Source: Earliella scabrosa
Taxonomy: Eukaryota > Basidiomycota > Agaricomycetes > Polyporales > Polyporaceae
Length of the DNA: 64,000 nt
Assembly: GCA_022605405.1 (NCBI GenBank)
Contig: JABYQQ010000005.1
Span: 2,728,001-2,792,000 of the forward strand
Direction of reading: 5' to 3'
The translations under genes and the position numbers were made by a program. Below, in pieces: positions 46,291 to 55,242 of this stretch. The notes beneath the pieces were generated by a model. That model was not told the origin of the DNA and did not search any database. It was given only the letters and a program-made list of their open reading frames with translations. Position 1 is the first letter of the stretch. The number at the start of each line of letters is the position of its first letter.

Positions 46291-47934
46291 ATGTCCTCAT
46301 CCGACCTCCGTCACCCCGCCTCCCTCCTCCCCCGGTCGTTCCACAACCGCGAACTGCTGAACCTCATGTGCTCGCCCGTCTCGTACGAGATGATCAGGTA
46401 CATCGCCCTCCAGACGACGCGCGTCATCAAACTCGCGGACGAGCCTGCTCCCCAGGCCAACCTCCCCACTCCGCCCCACACCCCGCACAAGACGTCGTTC
46501 GATCAGGATCAGCAGGGCCAGGCTCAGCCGCAGGCATCCAACCTTCCCAGTCTCCAGGACTTCATCATCTTCATCTGCCAGAGCTCGCACGTCCAGGTGC
46601 CGACGCTCCTCGCGACGCTGATCTATCTCGAGCGTTTGCGGACGAAGCTTCCGAAGATGGCGAAAGGTACGTTGCCTTTTTTGACCGCATATACCCACCT
46701 CTTCCTCCCTCTACAACCGTCCTCGTCTCCCACGTCTTCCTTTATGTATGTTGATTGTCCGTTAGGGATGCCGTGCACGCGTCACCGCGTGTTCCTCGCG
46801 ACACTCATTGTGGCCGCCAAGTACCTCAACGACTCGTCGCCGAAGAACAAGAACTGGGTCAACTACGCGCGCCTCTTCGAACTCGCCGAGGTCAACTTGA
46901 TGGAGAAGCAGCTCCTCTTTCTCCTGAACTATGACCTTCGCTTTGATGAGGAGGAGGCCCTCCAACAGTTCGCTCCGTTCCTGCCCAACGGCTCGAAGAT
47001 CCGTGCAGCGGCGGAGTCGACGGCGAAGGAGACACGTGCAGCGGCCGTCAACCGTGCAAAGGCCCGTGTTCAGGCGCATATAGCTGTGCCACCCACCAGC
47101 GACGCTGATGCACCCTCGTTGCCGTCCCCTGCCGCGAGCCTCACGAGCGTGCAGAGCTTCGTCAAGCGCTTCTCGTCGCAGTACCTCAGCGTGCCTGCCA
47201 CGGACAAGGACGAGTCTCGGCCCTGCATCCTGTCCAGGGCGTCGTCGAGCAGCACGCTCAGTAGCAGGAGTCACAGCGGAGAATCGGAAGGCGGCTTGAC
47301 CTGCGACAGCGGCTCGTCGTCCCCTTCGTCCATGGGGTCGTCCGACACTGGATCCGACCAGGAGTTCGAAGTCGAAATCGAGGACGTCACGATGACCGAG
47401 GACGACGATGCGCGCCGACCTATGAACTACACGCTCCAGCCCATATCCGCTGCTGCGTACGTATACAGGCACAGGCAAGGCAGGAAAGTCTCCGCCGCAT
47501 CTACGTGCACGGTCAAGAGCGACGCGACGGTCGGGGGCGCAACTACCGATATTCAACACCGCTTGGCGATGCGCGATTCCCTGGAGCGATCGGACTCCGA
47601 AAGGTCCTCTCCCGCTTCGCCTCAGCAGGTTCACGAGTCCCTCCTCCATGGACGTCACGGTAGCGGTCGCGGTGGATCACGCATGCCTTCGTACTCTTCT
47701 GCGGGGCAATTGCGTGAGGGTGGGCATGGGTCGGTGATGCCCTCCGCAACTATGCCTGCCATCGCGCGGGCTGCTGCATCGGGCAACTTCCTCAGTCGTA
47801 TGTGGGCAGCGACGAAGGGACAAGCCGTTGCGGAGAAGGACAGCGCGGACCTAGAGGCACACACCGGCGGATACCGGCGGCTTACTCCCTCGAAGTCAGT
47901 GCTGTTCCGCACACAGCAGCAGATGGAGGTATGA
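46291..47934 (+). CDS. PCL1/PCL2-like G1-type cyclin
   Basis: Pcl1-type cyclins bind Pho85 and act in G1 and polarised growth. Two exons, 46291-46666 and 46766-47934, give 514 aa; the 99-bp intron is itself open in frame, so an unspliced reading would insert 33 residues. The cyclin box spans [80 protein letters not shown] and [19 protein letters not shown], a near-diagnostic order for Pcl1/Pcl2/Pcl9. The C-terminal half is Ser-rich, acidic and disordered, with many Ser-Pro sites likely to be phosphorylated. The ATG at 46291 follows a typical pyrimidine-rich leader. It is the third PHO85-type cyclin in the window. Confidence 0.88.
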   Translation: MSSSDLRHPASLLPRSFHNRELLNLMCSPVSYEMIRYIALQTTRVIKLADEPAPQANLPTPPHTPHKTSFDQDQQGQAQPQASNLPSLQDFIIFICQSSHVQVPTLLATLIYLERLRTKLPKMAKGTLPFLTAYTHLFLPLQPSSSPTSSFMYVDCPLGMPCTRHRVFLATLIVAAKYLNDSSPKNKNWVNYARLFELAEVNLMEKQLLFLLNYDLRFDEEEALQQFAPFLPNGSKIRAAAESTAKETRAAAVNRAKARVQAHIAVPPTSDADAPSLPSPAASLTSVQSFVKRFSSQYLSVPATDKDESRPCILSRASSSSTLSSRSHSGESEGGLTCDSGSSSPSSMGSSDTGSDQEFEVEIEDVTMTEDDDARRPMNYTLQPISAAAYVYRHRQGRKVSAASTCTVKSDATVGGATTDIQHRLAMRDSLERSDSERSSPASPQQVHESLLHGRHGSGRGGSRMPSYSSAGQLREGGHGSVMPSATMPAIARAAASGNFLSRMWAATKGQAVAEKDSADLEAHTGGYRRLTPSKSVLFRTQQQMEV

Positions 47935-48711
47935 TCGCCGCACCCATATGGACGTCGAGTAACGACGGGACATGATGACTTGAAAATACACGCCTCGGGC
48001 GTCCAACACTCGCACTTTCCCTTGTACGCGGACTAGGACATGGACCATGCCTTCCAGATCGATTTGTTATTCTTTTCGCTCGTAATTTTCTTCCTTCGTC
48101 GCTTGCTGGACAGCCTACTCCACTTCGTTCGTTCTTCGTACTATACCCACAGGTCTACTCTCTCACCGCGGCGGATTTTTCTTTGCTTCCATTTCTTCTA
48201 ACGCTCGCGGTCGACACTACTTACTTACCTTCCTTCCTACATTACTATTCCTTACTTTCTCTTGCCTCCTTGCACGGACTCTATCGAGGCGTGCGCACCT
48301 GCTGTAGCCGTAGTTTGACTGTTGGTGGACAGGTAGACGATACCCGTGTATCAGGTCGGGGCGATGCATGTATCTGTAGCTCGTGTGCAATACATCGTCT
48401 GTATCGTTGCTTCATCCAACTTCACCTGTCGACGTCTCCGACGACGGGCTCGCTACCTCCGTAGGGAGACGTTTTGGCTAGGTGCCTAGGGAGGAGCGAC
48501 CGTCGAACTGGGAGGGAATGCAGGGGTATTTAATCATGCGGGTGGTTCTGCGTGCAGTACCGTCGAGTTCGGAAGCAACTTGCCGTTCGAACTTCGAATT
48601 CGGATAGGTATGGTCAGGTAGACGCTCAATCGAGATTGACGGAGCTTGAATGCGCCACGCGAAGTTGGCACTACGCGATGAGGACGGCCAGCAAAGCCTT
48701 CTCATTCTTCC
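47935..48711. other. Intergenic: cyclin 3' UTR and kinase E promoter
   Basis: 48050-48290 is pyrimidine-rich on the plus strand, probably cyclin 3' UTR. No gene was seen. The boundary between the conserved block and the right kinase cluster lies here. Confidence 0.4.
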
Positions 48712-50256
48712 ATGTCCCAGCGTATACCAGGTAATCCTGCCACGCAAGCGGAGGATCGGTTCGCACAACTGGATGCGTTTGAGATTTACTGGAGGGATCG
48801 CTATGACTTCTTGCAGTCCCGCGGTTATCGTTTGCGCTCACGCTACAAGCCGGATTGGCAGCCGTCGTGGTGGCAGGACCGCTCCCTAGACTTCTTCTCT
48901 GCGGAGGACTACATGTTTCTGCCGGTAAGTGTCCTGTGGACCCGTTGCGCATGGTTGCCAGGGTTTCTCAATGATATTGACAGCACATGAGCGCGCTGGT
49001 CATCGACGCCAGGAGGATCTCGGACGGAAAAGGGGTGTTTATCAAGAGAATCGCTTCGGGTTGCCCAGAGGAGAAGCTTGCCCGTCATCTTTCTTCTCCA
49101 GACTTGCGTTCGGATCCGCGAAATCACTGTGTACCGGTCCTCGACCTCATTCCCGCTCCCAACGAGGAGCCAATGACCTATGTGGTCATGCCGTTGCTGC
49201 GCTACATAGATAAACCGCCTTTTGAGACGGTGGAAGAGGTCTTGGAGTGCGGAGAGCAATTACTTGAGGTGCGTAATACTCGGCCAAGTTGTCCATTCTG
49301 GACTGACCTGTGATTTGTGATTTGCCAGGGGCTCCTGTTTCTGCATGATAATGGCATTGCACATCGGTCAGTTCACCTCTCAGCCCGCTCGAAATAGCCG
49401 ACGCTGAATGTCTGACACTCCGCCTCATCAGGGACTGTGCATACAAGAACGTCATGATGGATGGCTCGGCGATGTTTCCGCAGGGGTTTCATCCGATCTG
49501 GCAGTACCTCCTGCCGGACGACACCAGCACCCCCGCGCCCTTTCGACCTCGAGCGACGGTTACGGTCACTTACTACTTCATTGACTTTGGGATCTCTTGT
49601 TGGCTCGTCCCGGGCGATACTGATCGGTTGGTGCTTGGATCGAAGGGGCTAGATGGCGAGGCTCCCGAGCTCTCCGATAGCGTCCCCTACGACCCGTTTC
49701 GACTGGACATGTTCATACTCGGCAATTTGTTCCGGCAACAATTTCTCGATGTGAGCCTGTTATTTTTCGGTCTCTCCGGTTCGTTGCCTTTGACGTAGCC
49801 GCTTTCTTTCTACTCCCCACTATGGCACCCTACTCCAGAAATACACAAACCTGGATGTGCTAGCCTCGCTCATACATCACATGCGACAGCGGGACCCGGC
49901 CAAACGACCTACGGCAGCGGAAGCTCTGCGGCGCTGGTGCGCTATTCGCAGTGGGATGTGGACCATCAGTCGCAGCTGGAGGGTGCGTCCCCGTGGCGAG
50001 CTCCGGTACCACCCCGTCGAATGGGTCATCAACGAATACAAGTGTCTAGTGGGTTGATTTTTTCATTATGCATGGACGTGTGATGGGGACGTTTATCTAC
50101 TCTATCTAGGTTCGCTTTTGGACAGGTGTCGTGCCTTGCACCATAGTCGTCAATGACTACCGCAACGCCCTGTTCAGTGTCAAGCTCTGTCTCGCGTTCA
50201 TTGTGGTCTGCGTTGGGTTGTTGGTATTCTGGTGTACGCGGGTGCACTTACTATGA
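48712..50256 (+). CDS. Protein-kinase-like protein E (HRDC family, hydrophobic tail)
   Basis: Six exons, 48712-48924, 48984-49268, 49329-49366, 49432-49750, 49839-50048 and 50110-50256, give 403 aa. Exon 1 encodes the module IYWRDRYDFLQSRGYRLRSR with a following QPSW. Exon 2 holds the beta3 Lys (VFIKRI) and DPRNHCVPVLDL. Exons 3-4 form IAHRDCAYKN, then YYFIDFGIS and PYDPFRLDMFILGN. The first in-frame stop in the fifth exon (50057) lies in an intron (GTGGGT...TCTAG): the next exon is open in phase and ends in LCLAFIVVCVGLLVFW plus a short tail. That predicts a tail-anchored protein with the kinase domain in the cytosol. An alternative acceptor 16 bp downstream breaks the frame. Retention of this intron would give a soluble 354-aa form. 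Confidence 0.8.
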
Positions 50257-50689
50257 TGAGGGCATGGGTGGTGTGGTCCTGAGGAGGACGCGTCGCACCG
50301 ATGTAGGGAAGATCGAGGCAAATGCTTCAGTCTGTAGCAGTGGGCTCGCACGGCATGCATCCCCCAATCTCAAAGCCTTTGACATGATTGCTGGAGGGCA
50401 TGACATGTTCGTGAAATGTTTCACTGACAAAGGGCCCTTTGTTCAAAGTCGTGACATGTAGGCTGCCGGACACATATCCTTTGATGTGATATTTGGGGAT
50501 GCTTGCCGTGTCGTCTGTAGTTGGACGCAAGTCCACAGCGTCTAAGCTGCCTTATGGGGCAGCCTTCCGGCGGCTCGGTGCTGTATTTCCGCCTTCGTCG
50601 CGTGTTCATTTGCGAGAACCGAACGGGTCGCGTTCGGCGTTCCACTGCACTCTTTCCCATGTTTATGTCCCCCTGTATCGTTGCTGGTG
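50257..50689. other. Spacer between kinases E and F
   Basis: 433 bp without a gene; contains the 3' end of E and the promoter of F. Confidence 0.35.
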
Positions 50690-52140
50690 ATGGACTTGTC
50701 CGACTCGGAGCTCTTGAATGCGGAGACAGAAGAGGAGGACGTCATCGCTCAGCTCCACGAGCTCGAAATTCGCTGGAGGGATCGAAATGACTTCTTCGTA
50801 TCTCATGGTTACAGTCTCCGGCCGCGCTTTCGGCCAGGATGGAGACCCTCGTGGTGGATTGACCGCTCAATCAACGTGTTGCATGCCGAGGACCATCTCT
50901 TCAACATTGTAGGTGTCAGATCAATTCGTCCGTAGCTGCACCTACTCATATCGGATAGTACCTATGGGGGCATCTAATGGATGCTAGACGTTTATCGGAC
51001 GACAAACTGGTGCTCATCAAACAAATCGCCACTGGATGTCAAGAAGAGAAAATCGCATGCTTCCTATCTTCACCGGAAATGCTAGAAGACCCGCGGAACC
51101 ACTGCGTCCCGATCCTTGACGTACTCCGTGACCCCAACGACAGCAGCATCACTTATCTTATAATGTCTTTCCTTCGATACATAGACGATCCACCCTTTGA
51201 TACAGTGGAGGAGTTCCTGGAGTGCGGTGAACAAATTCTAGAGGTTCGTCTATGAGGTCCTGGTTAGACCATCGGGGTTGACCGTCGGATTCTAGGGCTT
51301 GGTGTTTCTACATGAACACGGCATTGCACACCGGTAGGTTCTGTGTTCTACACTTTCGGGATAAGAATGCTTATTACGTGCTTCTCAGCGACTGTGCATA
51401 TAGGAATATCATGATGGATGCCTCCCCCATGTACCCGCAGAGTTTTCACCCGACCTTGCTTGAATGGCTACCCGATGACATCACGGTTCGTGCGCCGTAT
51501 TGCAGACGTTCACGCGCCCCAAGCCCGATAAAATACTACTTCATCGACTTTGGTCTATCCGCGCAGTTCAGTCCCGATGAAACCAACAGGTTGGTTGTTG
51601 GCACGAAAGGGCTAGACGGCGAGGTGCCTGAACTCTCGGACGTCATCCCGTACGATCCATTCCGGCTAGATGTCTTCGTCATCGGCAACTTGTTCCACCA
51701 AAGGTTTCTCAAGGCGAGTGTAACTCTTACTACAGTATGAGTGGGACACTCACTAGTCTGCAGAATGCCAAAAACTTGAGCATGCTCGCTCCTCTGATTG
51801 CCCACATGCGACAGCACAATCCGGCGAAGCGTCCCTCTGCGGCTGAAGCACTGGCACAATGGCGAAAGATTCGTCGTGAGATGTCGACTGTCAATCGTCG
51901 GTGGAGACTGCGCCCCCGCGGCGAATATCTGGGAGATATGTTTGAGAATGATCTTGCTTCCCTGGTACGCATGAATCAACTGCTCCGTGGTTATCTGAAG
52001 GCTCACTACGTAGTATCACCTGCTCGCAGCTATCCTTTTTCGTCACTGACGAACGCGCCGCCGTGCAAACGTTTATGGACTCGATTGTGATCCTGCTTTC
52101 CTTGTGCTCTTTGATATCTTTGCTATCGTGGATGTTCTAG
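50690..52140 (+). CDS. Protein-kinase-like protein F (HRDC family, hydrophobic tail)
   Basis: Six exons, 50690-50908, 50959-51243, 51296-51333, 51389-51713, 51764-51964 and 52030-52140, give 392 aa. An acidic N terminus (ETEEEDVIAQ) precedes IRWRDRNDFFVSHGYSLRPR with a following RPSW. Exon 2 has LVLIKQI with the beta3 Lys; exons 3-4 join as IAHRDCAYRN, then FIDFGLS and PYDPFRLDVFVIGN. The fourth intron has a GC donor (GCGAGT at 51714) where kinase G has GTGAGT; the nearest GT shifts the frame. The last exon, reached by GTACGC...CGCAG, is open and ends IVILLSLCSLISLLSWMF, a hydrophobic C terminus. Reading through that donor instead gives a different, shorter, soluble end at 52090. The ATG at 50690 aligns with kinase G. 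Confidence 0.8.
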
Positions 52141-53340
52141 CTACTCTGTACTGGTCTGTTTGCTCTGTCTATCATCTCTATTCACCCGCTGCAGTTGGGC
52201 CTGAATTACTTACTTGCAGATCACGTGATTTTCAGACTCGGAATCCTTTTTTTTTTTTTTTGGGTTCCTTGTTTTACGCCCTGGAGGGCCTCGCCCTATG
52301 GTAGGCGTAACTGTACACGGTAGCTAGCGTATGCAACGGTGCGGAGAGGGGGTCGCTGAACAGGAATAGAGGGGGGAGGGATTAGGTCGAGGCTGACGAC
52401 CATCGCCAATAGTGAGTCACCGTAAGGTGGGTGTAGTAGAGTAGGTAGGTAGGTGGTGGTACTATGGATAGAGTTGAAATAAGAGGTGACGGAGGCGGGC
52501 TCCCCATTGCGCACAGTCCCCGCCGCCCTTGACCGTTAAGAATCGGTAGGGATACGGGTTATAAACCTCCCGCCCTTTAGAGGGCGGATGCGCCCCCGGG
52601 CGTGGGCCTCTTGCGGCGGGAGGGTACGCGCGACGATTGCCTCGGCGCGCGTCGGAACTCCCCCGCTCCCAGGGCGTGAGGGCTGTGCGCAATGTAGCCG
52701 TGTCTACAGGCGGTGATGGCTCTACTCTGTCGTGAATGCAGCGTCCGAGGGTATGCTAGAGGTGAGGGGATAGAGACGGGGAGTCAGCGTGCTGCCATGG
52801 TCAGAGTGGATAGAGCGGGCTCAGTCGTCATCAATGTCGTCCTTGAGCTCTGCGAGCTCGCCGATGAATCCACGGAAGCGTCCTGTGGCGTTGATGTAAT
52901 TGAAGAGCGGCCGCATGGCTTTCTGCGTGGCGAGGAGGACCGAGAGGGTGCGACCGGCACTCGGAATCCTTGACCAGTGGCAAACGAGAAGCAGCTGGCG
53001 TACAATGGGTCAGTGTCAAGGAGAGCCGTCCGGTGGGAAATATCTATTGACTGGCAGGTATCTCGAAGGCCCGCTGTGGGTGTGAGGAGTGAAAGAAGGT
53101 GGAAGTCACCAGTACTAGTTGCGACTCCAATTCAAGTTCGGGCTGCACCCGGGCGAAGTAAGGGCGTCTAAGTTTCCTATTGGAGGCGTACCCCCCATTC
53201 GGTTCCTCACTTCCTCTTTCGTCACATGTTCGACCACGATCATCATGTTGGCGGCGCTGGGTTCCCCGCAACCCGGTGGATTGCGCTCATCCTCTCTCTG
53301 GCCCACGCTCGTGTCAACCTACTTTCCCCCCACCTCATCT
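52141..53340. other. Gene-free stretch with repeats between kinases F and G
   Basis: 1.2 kb without a supported gene. It contains a run of 15 T at 52247-52261, a GTAG-type microsatellite near 52440-52455 and the inverted-repeat element at 52505-52694. Confidence 0.45.
52505..52694. mobile_element. Candidate MITE-like inverted-repeat element, 190 bp
   Basis: The ends are a perfect 12-bp inverted repeat, CATTGCGCACAG at 52505-52516 and CTGTGCGCAATG at 52683-52694, with looser complementarity continuing inward. The interior is GC-rich and holds two nested palindromes: CCGCCC...GGGCGG near 52570-52587 and CCTCCCGCC (52567-52575) with GGCGGGAGG (52614-52622). There is no coding capacity. I could not identify a target-site duplication, so a mobile origin is likely but unproven; a structured transcript end is an alternative. 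Confidence 0.4.
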
Positions 53341-54791
53341 ATGTCTGACTCAGAGTTTCAGAATGAGGACACCGAAGAAGATGATGTCATTGCTCAACTC
53401 AATGACTTCGAGATTCGCTGGAGGGATCGACATGACTTCTTGATATCGCATGGGTACCGTCTGCGTCCCCGTTTTCGGCCAGGGTGGAGACCCTCGTGGT
53501 GGGTTGATCGCTCAATTAACGTTTTACATGCAGAAGACCATCTGTTCAACATCGTGAGTATCCGGTCGTTTCGGTTTGTCGGTATAGTAGACACTCATAC
53601 GCTACGGTGATAGTATTTATGGGGACATCTCATGGATGCCAGGCGTATATTAGACGACAGACTGGTACTCATTAAGCAAGTTGTCACCGGGTCCCAAGAA
53701 GAGAGAATCGCGCGCTTCCTATCCTCTCCGGAAATGCTGCAAGACCCGCGAAACCACTGCGTCCCTATCCTTGATGTCCTCCGTGACCCCAACGACCACA
53801 ATATCACGTATCTCATTATGCCCTTCCTGCGATACATTGACAAACCGCCCTTTGAGACGGTGGAAGAGCTCTTGGAGTGTGGCGAGCAGATCCTGGAGGT
53901 TTGTCGACACGTTTCTGGTCTGCCACATACGTTGATCGTCGAATCCCAGGGGCTAGTGTTTTTTCATGAAAACGGCGTCGCGCACCGGTATTTGCTTCTT
54001 CATTGGTCTTGAGAGAAGAACGCTCAACATTGTTCATCAGTGACTGTGCATACAAGAACATCATGATGGATGCCTCGCCGATGTATCCTCAGAGTTTTCA
54101 CCCCACCTTGCGTGACTGGCTACCCGATAACATCATGGTTCGCGCGCCGTATTGCAGTCGTTCACGCGCGTCGAGCCCCATCAAATACTACTTCATTGAC
54201 TTCGGGTATTCATCGCATTTCAGTCCAGATGAAACCAACAGGTTGGTTGTCGGTTCGAAAGGACTAGATGGCGAGGTTCCAGAACTGTCAGATGACATCC
54301 CGTACGATCCATTCCGGCTGGACATTTTCGTCATCGGCAACTTGTTTTACCAGACGTTTCTCACCGTGAGTGTATTTCTACTACGAACATGAGTTACATC
54401 TCACTCGCTTCAAGAGATTCAAGAATATCAACGTGCTGCCCCCTTTGATATTCCACATGCGACAACACGATCCGGCGATGCGCCCCTCTGCAGCTGAAGC
54501 ACTGGCACAGTGGCGAACGATCCGTCGTGGGATGTCGTCGATGCATCGTCATTGGCGATTGCGCCCGCGTGGGGAATCTGTTATGGAGATGCTGCACAAC
54601 GATTGTGCTTCCCTGGTAAGCATTCGCGTTCTCCGTTTGCTCGCTGTGTAGCGGTCTGATGGCGTCTGGTCCCCTGTTTGCAGCTATCTCTCTTCATCGA
54701 CGACCAACAAACCGTCGGTTCGCTCACCAAGGCTATAATGGGGTTGCTTTCCATTGCGCTGTGTTACGTTTGCTATCTTGTGATCTCATAG
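53341..54791 (+). CDS. Protein-kinase-like protein G (HRDC family, hydrophobic tail)
   Basis: Six exons, 53341-53553, 53614-53898, 53950-53987, 54041-54365, 54415-54615 and 54684-54791, give 389 aa. It is the closest paralogue of F: acidic start, IRWRDRHDFLISHGYRLRPR with a following RPSW, LVLIKQV with the beta3 Lys, VAHRDCAYKN, FIDFGYS and PYDPFRLDIFVIGN. The C-terminal kinase lobe has HDPAMRPSAAEAL, the usual end of the fold. The last exon (GTAAGC...TTGCAG) encodes a hydrophobic end, IMGLLSIALCYVCYLVIS, so the protein should be tail-anchored. The codon after DFG is Tyr rather than Ile or Leu, a small difference in the activation segment. The start is the first ATG after a stop-containing leader. 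Confidence 0.8.
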
Positions 54792-55242
54792 GGCTCCGAG
54801 TCTAGTGCTTTAGTCCGACAATGTCGCTTGCTATGCTATGCTATGCTATGTACTGTAATGTTGGTTTGCAACTTGCCCCGCTCTGTTGATGTGTATGGGT
54901 CCGGTACGGCCTCCGGTAGGAATGGCTTTGCCCAAGCAGCACGCTCAACCTCCCAGTATTCGGTTATCTCGGAGTAACTGTGCAATCGGTGTGCACCAGC
55001 CAGCCTCATCAGCGGGAGTAACACGTCTACAATACTGATGAGTGACGATCATGTCCCTTAAAGTTAGTATTGAAGTACGAGGAATACATGACGACACATC
55101 ATATGAGGTGTACCGAGGACCAAGCTAGGCGACGGTGGATGGATGATAGAGGTGCGTCGCTAGACAATTGATATTATGTCGTAGGAGATGAGTGGAGGGC
55201 AATCGTGGGTCTGGGGAAGGAGATGGAACCCATGGGCGATAC
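54792..55242. other. Convergent 3' flank with a CTATG microsatellite
   Basis: 451 bp between the ends of kinase G and the nuclease gene. Four tandem CTATG units occur at 54831-54850; nothing else was recognised. Confidence 0.45.

Noticed and set aside
46667..46765. In-frame readthrough of the PCL1-like cyclin intron
   Set aside because: The segment is open but has GTACGT and TTAG signals and interrupts the cyclin box; the spliced form matches the family.
49857..50057. Stop at 50057 as the end of kinase E
   Set aside because: It lies just inside an intron with a GTGGGT donor; the next exon is in phase and gives the same kind of hydrophobic end as F and G.
50681..50692. Upstream start of kinase F reading MLVM
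   Set aside because: The first codon is TTG; the first ATG in frame is at 50690 and aligns with kinase G.
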